Positions 39,073-51,000 of a stretch of DNA of 64,000 nucleotides are shown here, one piece after another. The translations under genes were made by a program, and so were the position numbers. The notes under the pieces were generated by a model that was given only the letters and a program-made list of their open reading frames with translations, was not told where the DNA came from and did not search any database. How positions within the stretch are numbered: the stretch's first letter is position 1; each line of letters starts with the position of its first letter. The stretch is from Cavia porcellus (lineage: Eukaryota > Chordata > Mammalia > Rodentia > Caviidae), in NCBI RefSeq assembly GCF_034190915.1, contig NW_026947488.1:5466501-5530500 (forward strand). The letters are read 5' to 3'.

Positions 39073-42000
39073 GGGTTCAAATGTTTTCCTGACAAATACA
39101 GAATCCAAGGATTCTGAGAAGATGCAGCTCCAACAGCTGGGATGGATAACCCACATACCTGCTCTACGATCATGGCTCCTAAGTCCCTAAAGATGTCATT
39201 CAGGTCGGAGATGGACTGTACAATCTGCCGGATCTCTCGCTCCCTCTCCTCCACCATCAGTGTATTCTGTTCCACCAACACCAGCTGGTCATCCGTGAGA
39301 CCCTAGCGAAACAGCAATGCACAGGTCCCCTTCAGGAAACCTATGCTGTGTCACTTCAGATATAATTCAAAGAAAACGAACTTACGAAAAAATATAAGAC
39401 ACATGACAACAAATAGGCAAATTCCCCAGAGCACTGGGTTCTCTGGCACTGTGGCCACGGCAAGGGACACCAGGGAAGCTCAGCGTGCAGCCATGCAAGG
39501 ACTCTGGGAGGCCTCGCGTCTCTCTGTGCTCTTCCCGAGAAAGCGGGAAATGCTGCTTTCCCGAAGGCTCTGGAAAGCAGGTCACAAGGTCTCCTGTGGC
39601 TTTGGAAAGGAAGAAACAGTGCGGCTGTTCTTCTGCCTGCTACAAAGATCACTTGATGGGCACTCAAGGCCAACAGTGCTGCTCCATTTGCACTGCACAG
39701 GGGTTAGAGACACAGAACGGGGTGCAAATGTACAGCAGCCATTTCTTAGCCCCTTCACGTACCCGATCGTACAGAGCATTACCGTCTCCATCATCCATTA
39801 GTGGTACTGATGTGTCAAAAAAATGCTGCGATCTTTCCTCTCGATTCTTCATGCCTATCACAGATAGGAATCCACTTTACTGGACTACGTAAACCATCCT
39901 GGTTACCGCTCCACCATGGAAAGGGGAACATCTAGAGTGAAGCTCAAGAGTCAAAGTGGCGACCTCCTTAGAGCTTTACAGAAGCCCGTCTCCAGGGGGC
40001 GCGGGTGGGGGGGATAGCACTGACACACACAACGCACGCAGGAGTTGGGGTTATTCGAGACAAAGCCACACTCCAATTGGCACAAGTCACTCGATGCCAA
40101 CACAAAAATTACATGATCATTTGAGAATCTCTTAAGCGAAAACAAGTATTTACTGCTGTCACAAAACATGAATAATGACAACATCAGTGTTTCTCTCTGG
40201 TAGCATCTCTAGTAAAAGCTCCACATGAGCCTAATCAAATTCCAGAAGAAATAAAATTAAAATACAAATGCGTCCCTTGTCAGAATCAGGAAGATGGGGG
40301 GATAGATTAGGCGACTTCATTGATTACAATGCAATGAAGCAAACCCCTGAATACAGGGCAAGGAAGAGGCGCGGGTCACTGCTTCCAACCACCGGGAAGG
40401 AAGGCGGGCTCAGTGCGCAGGTGGCAAGGGCAGGGGTGGTCGTGAACTGTTCTCGGGAAATGTTCTCATGAAAGGCTTTGTTACTGTACTAGTATGTGGC
40501 TTTAAAGCTGCCGTAACTGTTTTTACCTATTTATGAGCAGTTCCTCAACCTCCACACCTAAGTTGGAGGTTGTTCTTAAAATGTGCTCAGCTGCTTTGCC
40601 AACTCTTGCTTAGAGCTGACTATTCTATGGCGCCCAGGGCTGTGCCTCCTCGAGGGGAGGCACTTCCTTTGCTATAAAGGTGTGAACATGCTCAGACGCT
40701 GAGGAGGAGAGGTACAGGACTCCATGGCGAGCCACAGAAAAGCAGCAAAGCAAACCACACCAGAAACCCCTCGAAAGCAGTTCTTCCCCACTCAGAAAGC
40801 CCTCCGATGAGACCGGCCAGCACTCACGTTTGAGGTAGCCGGACTGCGCGCGCCGGAAGCCGGTGGACAGCTCCTGCAGAGTCTGCGCCAAGGAAGCCAC
40901 CACGTTCCGCAGCAGTCGCTCCTCCTGCTCGGAGCAGGCTCTCCGGGCTCTGCTGGGCAGGGCCTGCACCGCACGCTGACACCTGTGGAACAGCTGCGAG
41001 GCCAGGAGCGCTCAGCGCCGGCTGCGGTGAGGAAGCCACCAGGGCCTCTCCACCCAGCAGGAAGTGGTGGTGGCCTGTTTGTCCAGCTCCCATAGAGAAA
41101 AGTGAGCAAATAAAAGTTGTCCGAGCCTTCCGTCCCCACACATGGCGATCCGCTGCGCTTTGGCCCCTGTTTGTGCACAGCCTGCTGTGTCCCCTGCCTG
41201 CCACATCCCGCTAGTCCACCCGCTACCTGATTTATACAAATAAGAACATAAAACACTAAAAGCTGGGACACCAGTCACACCACCAGCCAACAGGACACTT
41301 TCTTTCCAATTATGACAACTGTATTTTAGTATAACTTTTTTTATTCACTAGAAGTTATGTTTTTAAATCAAATGATTGAATTCAGCAGTATTTTGAGTTT
41401 AATTTTTCCTTAATCAACCCACAGTAGCATCTACCAACAAACCAACTATTAAAAAACAGGCCCCTCCTTCCCAAGACACCACACGCATAGGCTGGCACAC
41501 TGGGTGGACCTCGAGGCACCCAGAAGCTCCTCTGAGAACTTCCGGCGGGGAAGGGAAACTAGGAAGCTGTGGGCCAGCGGCTTCAGAATGACAGCACTGG
41601 TGGGCTCCGGGGGCCCAGGACCGCTTGCGTCCTCACCTGTGTGATCTCCTGGGTGGTTATCTCAATGGCATGCTCCTCCTCGCTGCTGTCGTCCAGGGTG
41701 GGTCTGTTTAAATGCTTGTCATGAAGGCTGGCCAATTCTCTCATCTTCTGCTTAATCCGGCCAACATCATACTGTATCTACACAAGTGAAGTCACCAGAA
41801 CTGTGCTGATGCTTTGGCAGGTATCTGCCTGCCTCACAGACAGTTAGCTACACTCAGAACACAGAGCTGGGTCTGCAGGGAACCTGCTGCTTACTAATTT
41901 GATTTACAAGCAAATTTTAATTTAAATTATCAGAAAAATGTGTAAAAATCTACTGTTCTTTGTTGCACAACTTAATTTCTATGATTTAGGTAGGTACTAC

Positions 42001-45000
42001 CAATGTTAAAACTACTGCCAAAATCATTAACATACATGAAATCTTTCTTATATAAAATGTGTAAACCCAAAGGTTAGGTATTTCTAGTGCTGTACCCTCT
42101 AGACAAATGAGCTTATATTGCATTAAAATATGTTGGCATTATTACACAAAAAACAAAATTGTGAAACAAACATTCAACTTACTTCATCCACTCCCTCCAC
42201 CCACTTGGGAGGGGCCCGTTTTGTCACGCCAATAGCTGCTTCTGGGTCTAAACTAATGCCCGACACCAGTGCCATACGGTCATCGGCAAGCTACAGGAAG
42301 ACAAAGGAACATTGCAAGAGTTACTCGGACTGGGTAGAAAAAGATCCTCTTACGCCCTTTTAACTGGTATACAGAACGCAAGGGTCACACCACTGGGCTC
42401 CGAACCGGTTTGCTATCTCTCCATGCACCAATCCTTAACTTCCTTGGATGTGCTTGCGAACCTGAATCTGACTGCATCTGCCTAGAGATGGAATGAAAAA
42501 GTCAACAGAAAGGGCCGGGGGTTCAGCTCAGCGGCAGTCCTGAGTTCGATCCCCAGTACCAAAAAACAAAAAAAAAAAAGTCAACAAAAGATGCTCAAAG
42601 GAAAGAGCTTGTGGGACCAGCACTGCGACAGCAGACGTGGCCCCCAGCAGATGAGGCGATGAGACACAGGTGAACAGCACGGGCTACCCATGGGCCTCAT
42701 GCAAACTGTCTGACAGTAGCAGGTTTATTCGCCTGCACTTGCTAGTGTTAGAAATAATGCCGATCACTACCTCGCCCGTCATCGTAACTCCGAGTTAACC
42801 CGTGAAAGAGCCGCCTGCACCAGGGGCAAAGTCCCTTCCCAGGCGAGGGCCAGCCTCACAATCCCATGGTAGCCCACGCCACTGGCAATATTTTCCTTAC
42901 TTGACACGATCCTCAAGCTCTTGCTTTTGAAATCCCGTGCCTTAGCAAGAGTTCAGAACAGGCGGTAAACCACAGGCTTACTAACTTTCTTTTCCCCGCC
43001 GGGAGGCAATGAACGAGCCGACAACACCTTGAGATGCCCAGCAGGAACGCAGAGTGTTTTTTTTCTTTTTTTCCTTTTCCTTTCTTTCCTTTTTCAGGAC
43101 TGGAAATTCAACCTAGGGCCTTAGCATGGATCTACAACCCCAGCCCTTGTCTTTGTTATATTTGAGCTTTGAGACAGGGTCTTGCCAACTTTCTAAGTTG
43201 CCCAGGCTGCCCTTGAACTTGAGATCCTCCTGTCTCAGCCTCCAAGTGCTAGAGTTCAGGAGTAAGTCACCAAGCCTGGTGGCAGAGCTCAAAAATTTTA
43301 AGTGATAGTTTCCAGAGACCCAAATGATAATCACAATATAATAGTAAACAGTCTATGGAAAAAAGTCCCTTATAGATAATACTTTGTAAATGTTCTATAA
43401 AACTGGGGGAGGAATTTTAATTGTTTTTCTTCTTCCCTGCAATTACATACATTTTTAAATTAATTTGGTAAATAATAAATAATAAAGGAACAGGCAAAGT
43501 TTTAAAACCCACAGATGAAGGGGGAAAAATACCACATAAGGGAAAATTTAGATTTCAAAAACTCTTCAAGCAATCAGCCCTAAACCCTGGACACAGGGTT
43601 CCTAGGAAAACGCCTAAGGGCAAGGTGATGCCCACCCAAACCCTCCTCCGCCCGCCGTGCCCCGCCATACCTCCATCTGCTCTCAGCATCTTGGGTGCCC
43701 GGGGCACTCAGGGGGGGCACCTCAGACACGACCACTGCCCTGAGCACCCAGGAGCTAGGATTAAGGCCATCAGGGTCCACTACCGAGGCCAGTGGGCCAC
43801 TCAGGCCCAGGGTCGCCTCTGCTTTAGTTGACAAGTTGCCAAAACCTGCACCACTTGCAGCCTGCACTCTGAGGTGGGACCTCTCACTCTCTACCTTTTG
43901 TTTTTAAGTAAGACCCTACTAACAAGAATTTTAAATTATTTTTACTATTTTAATCCTCACAAAAGTAGGTAAGCTAGGAAATACTATTCCACTGTAAAAA
44001 TACACAAACTGAAACCCAGAGAAAGTCAAATAGCTTGCCCAAGGCCACTAAGCTCAGGTGACAGCTTAAAACCTGAGTCAACGGATTCCAGACACCCCTT
44101 CCACCCTGCAGCTGCCAGTTACTCTGGGAGGCCCGTGAAATGTAACTGCAATTTGCTAGGAAAATGAATCAAGACAAACCATCATATCAGAACAACAACA
44201 AAACCCAGTACTCTGATTAATTCCCCACCAACTGCACAGGGATGTAGCTAGGCCCCAAATGAGCACGCAAACGCCAATAAACCAGGCCTTCAGCAGGGCC
44301 ACCTGCAGAGCAGGTGGACGGGGAGGGCGGGGGCTGCTGCGCCAACTGGAGGCCGCACTCTTCACCCAAAGCCACGAGGCACCCAATGCTGCCGGGCACG
44401 CCAACATGGCAGAGGAGGACCTGTGTGGCCAGCGGCCAGGGCAGGGCCTGCTGGACCCAGTCGCTGCTGTACTACAGCAGAACTTGGACTTGTAACTCCA
44501 GCTATTTCTACCAAGCAAAACTTAGAAAGTGCCCAGGTAAACCTCTGGATGAATCATAGAATTTCCACAATGCCAGTCTGTTATCTAATCCACCATACCC
44601 TGTGATTATGCCATATTGCAGGAGAATAATGACTTGTTTGATTTACAGTGACTTTATTTCTAAGTTCGAGAACAAAATAAGCTGTACTTTTTGCTATTTA
44701 CAAAAACACATGAAACAAAGATATATAAAAGATGCAATTCTATCTAAATTTACCTACACTGTGACTAGTATTATTTTATCTAAAACAAATAAATTAGAAA
44801 CCATCTATGAATAGCCAACTGAAGTGGCTTCAGCTCCTGCAAACAGTGCTTTATTTTATACCAGAAATGTGCTCCCTGATATTAGCTATAAATCTAAATT
44901 GGGGAGAAAGCACTCTTCTCTGGCCCTAAGGAGGCTGCAAACCAGAAGACCTCTAGGGTCTCTGCAGACCAGCTGGCTGCCAGCTTTCCACACTCAGCCT

Positions 45001-48000
45001 GGGGCTTTGCCGCTGGGAAAGGCCGGCTGCCTCTTCAGCACTGCGAGCTCTGAGCAGCAGATCATCTGTCCCCTTTGTGATAGGATCTACAGTCATAGCT
45101 CATCATGCTGGAAGTGCTGCTCTACTGAGGAGAAATGTCATTTCTCTTATTGGTAGCGATTTATAATGTGTAGCACAGTATGTATTATTAAAAAAGAGGA
45201 TGACATGTTTTGGGAAGGAAAACAATTGAAAATAAATGTCAACTATCGGAAATGGAAACAAATATGAACATAAAAATACATTTTAAGTGCAAAATAATCA
45301 CCCTTTCAACTTCCAAAACCTCACTTTCCTACTTAAAAACATGTTTTCTTATTTGGTGAGGATCTAGCATACATATCAATTTTCAAGTTGCCATCCTATT
45401 CCACACAGACCTTTAAAAATTGCCAGATTTATCATTTTCTTCCCTAATGTCAACTCAAAAATATATTGGTTATTAAACCTTTTCTTAAACAAACATACTT
45501 TTGAAGGTAAAAAATCTTTCTGTATCTTTTAAATAAGAAAAAGTTCTGAAAGCTAGCCTTAGGAGGATTAAAAATTGAAGATCAGTGTCCTTGATTTATG
45601 GTGTGGAGTCCCCCACAAATGGAGGGGCAGGGAGGAGCTACTAACCCGGAGTCCCTTCCTGTGGGGCATGCAGGAAACTGCTGCGGAATCTCAGAACGGC
45701 ACGCTCTGAAGGCTTTTGGTGCTGGTCTCCCTAAATTAGCTCTGGCCCTGGACTCACTCAGATGTGGACCTCTGTCCCTTTGAAGAGCACCAGATAGAAT
45801 GGACAAGATCGTGTGCTATGGAAGAGGCATTTTTGCCAATCTGCCTGCTTCCAATAAATGACTTTCCTGCTCTTACAGACCGTCAACCTTGCTTTACATG
45901 TAGGTTGAGTCAGGGTGCGGTAAGACTAAGAAAACATCAGAGTCTCTGTAGAAACCAGAAAAGGCAGAAACGCTTCCTCCCCACGGACAGCGCTGCACTG
46001 GACTGGGGATAACGCTGGACATCCCGCAACGAACACTGAAGAAGTCCAACCTAGTGACTCTCGCTTCTGTGAGGCACGTGCATGATGAAGTCAGAGGACA
46101 CACAGCAGCCAGCACATAGAAGGCTCATACCCCTTCCCTAAATTGAGGGGCTTGGGACACCTCAGGTTCCTGGAGCAGTGAAGCAACGGCCAAGGGGAGG
46201 CTGGCACTATGCTTTTTAAAAACGGTGGTCGTTTAAGATGCTTACCATTTCTGATTCAGAAATTATTCAAAATATCTTTGAACTATGCAAAAAAATACCA
46301 AATGAAAAACTTGAGAATCTTAGCACTCACCGTGACCTCAGCACCCTGACATCACTGTTGCTAGTCTCACCGATACATCGAGTCAACAGTAACCTGTGCC
46401 CTATGCATGTCTACTCGTTTCAGGCTCAGGGATAACCCTCCCGAAGCCGGCTGGACTTGACCCTTTCAGGCTCTGGGAAAACCCTTCCGAAGCTGGTCGC
46501 TCCTCACTTCATAAGCACGGACTACGGGGCTCTCTGAGGTCTCACAACACGATCCGTGGGTTGGACCCAGATGCCTACCACATCACCTGGGCCACCCCCA
46601 AGCCGTGCAGTTTTAGAGCCTAACAAACCCTGTTTTTTCTTTTTTTAAAAAAAGTTTTTATTTTGAATTTTAAGAACTAACCCTTGAGCATTTGTCACAA
46701 GAGAGTCGCCCCCTCGCCAGGGGACACCTTACTCTGTTCAGCATCTCCAGGAGACAGCAACGGGGTGGCTGCCAGCCTGGATGGCCTGCAGGGAGCAGAA
46801 GCCATGAGACAGGGATTCTGGGAGGCCTAAATAATGGGTACTTTCCACTCTCAGAGGCACCCCAGTAAAGCCCTGCATTGCCCCAGCGATGCCAGCTGCA
46901 GTGCCGTTCCCACCACATCCCCAGCTACCAGGGTACTCTGGGCATGTCACAGTAACAAGTGCACAACTACAGTAACCGAGTGCATCAACAGTAAGTGGAT
47001 GGGCAGGATGAATGAACGAAGAAACTAACATGACACGTCTAATTCAGGAAGCTACACTCTGCAGGACAACATCCCTAAGAACAGAGAAAAAGGGCCAAGT
47101 GACACGTGTGAGGGGGTGAGGTGGCCGTGGGCGGCCACATGAAGAGACTGGACAAGCAGGCCAAGTCGCCACACGGGCATTCCCACCAGTGTGCAGCAAA
47201 GGGGGTGTCCCCGGCTCTCTCATCACAGAGCAGAAGACCCCCCTTCTCAGAGAGTACATGTAAGAAAAGCAACCAGCCTGCTGGCCTATACGGTGCAGTT
47301 CAGATGGTTCCAGAACTTTCCATCTGAAGCAGTGGGAAAGACCAGAAACAGCCCCACACTGATCCTCACTGGGCCCTTACTCCGACTTCTGCGCGCTCTC
47401 CACCACTACCCGCCTCGCCTCTTCCCCCGGTCCCAGTGTTCCCTCCTCCCTCATCCTATACTGCCTTGCGGGGAGGGGTCCTAACTTCTACATCTGTAAA
47501 ATGCTTGGTAAACTCTATGCTCACATCAGTGTTAAAGCTGCCTGTGTTCTGCATTTAACAATCGATGCATATCCACCAAACCCTGGAGGCTCAACTTCAC
47601 TGTGCGTGAGTGATGTGAACTCACACGTCCAGGCCCGGTGCCTGGGCCTGGTGCGGGCACGAGGCTCCTAGATGGGGTCAGGTGTTCCCAAGCAGGTCTG
47701 ACTGCCACTGCTCAGGGAGCTGCTGCCTAAGGTCGGGTTTCTAACAACAAAAGTAATCAGTGCATGTGGTTGGAAATATGTTTTCACCCTAAGAAAAGGT
47801 TTGCAACAGAAAGGAAGTTCTCTAAGTATCTTAGACTTTTCTTGAGGAGTATTCACTGTTACTTTTTCTTGTGTATCTTTTGAGAATTTTTTAAAGCACA
47901 CACAGGGTATTACTTTTCTTAAAGGTGAGGCAGGAATCACATTACCCACACATTTTGCATTCGGCCACCCTCCCACTTGGCCATGTGTCTAGGAGCTCCT

Positions 48001-51000
48001 GTGACGCGGCCTTCGTAGGCCTTCAGGCTTCACTCCCGTGCGGGGGCCAGACCCTGTGTTATCTGACTGTTTGTGACAGGACCTCGCTATGGAGTTGAGG
48101 CTGGTCTTGAATTCATGGGTAACCAGGCTGGCCTCCCACTTGCAGTGATCCTCCTACCTCAGCCCCTGCTGGGATGCCAGGTATGCACCACCATGCCAGC
48201 TATGTAATTTATTTACTGGTTAGTGGTGCTTAGCCTATTGCTACTACTAACTAGTTTAGGTTTTCTTACAGGTGGAACCATTTTGCTAGCTAGGACCCGG
48301 AGGGGTTGAAGGCACCGATCCTGATCCTGCCTTATTGCACAAACTGATAAATTAACACAAGCCAACCTTCCCTTTAAACAATTTTTCCCCTCAGGAAAAA
48401 CAATGTTGTCCCTTCACTGCTAAGGACAACAGACACACAAAGAAGACAACCGCAGTCTCCTCAGATGTCCTCTGCCCTTTCAGTCGAGCTGCTGAGATGA
48501 AGCGCAGCGGTACACACGTCTCCACCAGGCTGGGACACGAGGACACGTGCTGCCAGGCAGGGCCGGCTGGCGCTCCACAGCGATCAGCTCTGGAGGCGCA
48601 GGTGCGGGCAGGTGCCCCCTCTTCGCCCCAGGCCCGAGGCTCCTCTCTGCAACCAGGCAGCCTCGGCAGCAGCCCCCCAGGCAGGCTTGTCCGCCGTCGC
48701 CTGCATGGAAACGCTGGCCCTTGACTGCAGCCGAAGCTGAGCCATCTCCCAAGAGTAGTAAATAATGCTCTTAACCCTCTCTAAATTACCAACTCACATG
48801 GTGTGAAAATCCACAAAACATGTTCTAAGTACTAAATTGTTAAACACATTATAAAATAATCAAAACAAACGCTAGAACAGGTACAAGCTCTGTTACCGTT
48901 TTATATATGTGACCAGAGGCTGCAGGGAAACAGGTATTTTATAAACAACAATCACCTAACATATAAAAATAGTCAAATCACAGTACCTCGTCTAGCTCCT
49001 GTGGATGTGTAGTACCGTCAGGCCGGTCCAGGCGGGGCGAGCAGGAAGGACAGCATGGGCAGACAGACAGACAGACAAGGCACCATCAGGTGAGCAAACA
49101 GGTGTCAAGAGTCTTAAATTGACTAAAAATAAAGCTCCACTGTCCAAGACATTTAAAAATGTCCCCTCCCACTTTCCCTTTCTTAAGAAAAAAAAAGCTA
49201 CATCAATGTATACTTTTTAATGACTGTGGTTATTTTAGTAAATGAGGAAGGAAACAAGCAATAAATAGTTGTAAAAATTAAAACACACTGGAAACAAATA
49301 CACTTGTTTGCTTTCACTCAAGTACACTGCTAATCTGTTTCATAAATATCAAATACAACATACAACACATAACATTTTAAATTTCCTTCGGAAGGGAACA
49401 AATGTAATGCGACTATGTCAAAGCAAATGCATATTTAAACATGTGAGTCGGTGCGCAAATGCAGCACAATTACAAAATGAACAACCCGCAGAATTGCCTA
49501 TGGCTGCACTGAGACAGCCTCTGAGTGATCACGCATGTAAGGGCTCTCTCTACAAATTAAATCCCGCAGACTGGCTTTATCGGTGCAAGTGCTGAAAACC
49601 AGCTTCCCGGAGAGACACGGGTGGGAAAATCAAAGAAAAACTCTTACCACTGGCTTGGCCTGTAATACTATTAGTCTAAAAGGCAAAACAGCTTTTATAA
49701 AGCTATTATAAAAACAAGCAAACAAGACAACAAACAGTAAGGACAGAGGAGGGAAAATAGGCCCCCAAGGGTTAAGTTTCAACAGAAAACTAAAGAATAA
49801 TTTTTTTGGATCAAGGTGGAACTCTATCTTCTGGACAGTTACTAACGATAAGATAATCTAAATTAGAACTGGTTTTTTTTTTTTTTTACAGTATTGATCA
49901 TGAAAATAATTAGGGGTGAATTTCAATAGTCAACTTTTTTTTTTTTTTAATGTTTAGCCATAAATTTAGAGCATCAAAAACATCCACTTGCTTACTTAAA
50001 AATTAGTGCAAAGGAAGCTGGTCTATCAGGGCCAAAATACTATTATCCAATGACAGCAATAAAATCTAATCAAACACCACTCCGTGTACTACTTCAATTA
50101 GATGAGATTATAGAGGGCTGAGGACCCTCCACACTCCTCCACCGCCCAGGCAGAATGGCCTGTGCACGCACACGCACTGCCACGGCTGCACTGCTGGGAG
50201 GGACTGACAGACAAGACAGCGTCGATGGCTGATCTCATTATGTTTTACTGTGCGCAGGAAAAATGTTTGTATTTTCTAAGAGCTTGATGTTTCCAGAAAG
50301 AGAGCATGGACATCTTTTATCAAAAAAAAAAAAAAAGAAAAGAAAAGAAGAGAAAAGAAAAGAAAAGAAAAGAAAAGAAAAGAAAAGAAAAGAAAAAACC
50401 CAAGGCAAAGCCCCTTCGGGCAGCCACAGCCTCTTCCATTCTATAGAGGGCCATGGCATTTAATCTTCCAACAAACCATCACGCAAACCATGGTCCAAAC
50501 CTCTGCTATGCCTGAGCGTGTGCTGCTGGACGGTTAGCCAAGCACACGCATCCTGATCTTCTGATTTCTGCAGTTACCAGATGACAATTGGAATCATGAG
50601 AGTCGAGGGCTAGAAGCAACTCTTTTCTTACACACAGGAAAACTAAGCTTCAAAATACATCCACGCGTGCCCTGAAGTCACAAAGCTTGTTAACAGTTAA
50701 CATGGGACAGTCCCAGGTGCCCAGGCCTCTCTCCACCCCACCCTGCATCTCTCTAATTTTATTAACAATTTGGAGAATTACTTGTGACAGGCAGCTCCCA
50801 TACTGTATCGGGAATTAAATTCAGGCCATCTTTCCAAAGAACCCCCCGACCCCATTTGGCTGCTCAAAAACAGAAAGCTTTCAAAACTCGTCTTGCCCCC
50901 AAATTACTAGTAAATTTAGTCAAGATGTGAATTAAAATATTCAGAGTTACCATCAGAAAAGACCAAAATACAGGGGAATGAAAACACATTACTACACATC

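Larger units (their letters stand above)
39763..42290. promoter_or_regulatory. Interval orthologous to the STX16 GNAS-imprinting control region (by synteny)
   Basis: In humans, maternal 3-kb and 4.4-kb deletions inside STX16, covering internal exons, abolish methylation of the GNAS A/B region and cause pseudohypoparathyroidism 1B. Exons 3-6 lie here. Function in this species is inference only; mouse deletions have been reported not to reproduce the imprinting effect. A CTCF-like core sits at 39992-40002. Confidence 0.4.
42291..48986 (-). other. STX16: STX16 intron 2 (6.7 kb)
   Basis: Holds an ID SINE (42511-42582), B1/ID composite (43055-43285), MIR (43945-44110), a 46-bp direct duplication (46418-46509) and a B1-like SINE (48045-48205). 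AT-rich blocks at 44600-44820 and 45160-45600 are unassigned. No coding exon is seen. Confidence 0.6.

Noticed and set aside
39008..39073. AC microsatellite as a splicing regulator of STX16 exon 7
   Set aside because: CA repeats near donors can matter, but exon 7 holds the essential zero-layer glutamine and is expected to be constitutive; nothing further supports it.
40470..40500. SOX-like CTTTGTT as part of a POU/SOX composite element
   Set aside because: No octamer half follows at the required spacing.
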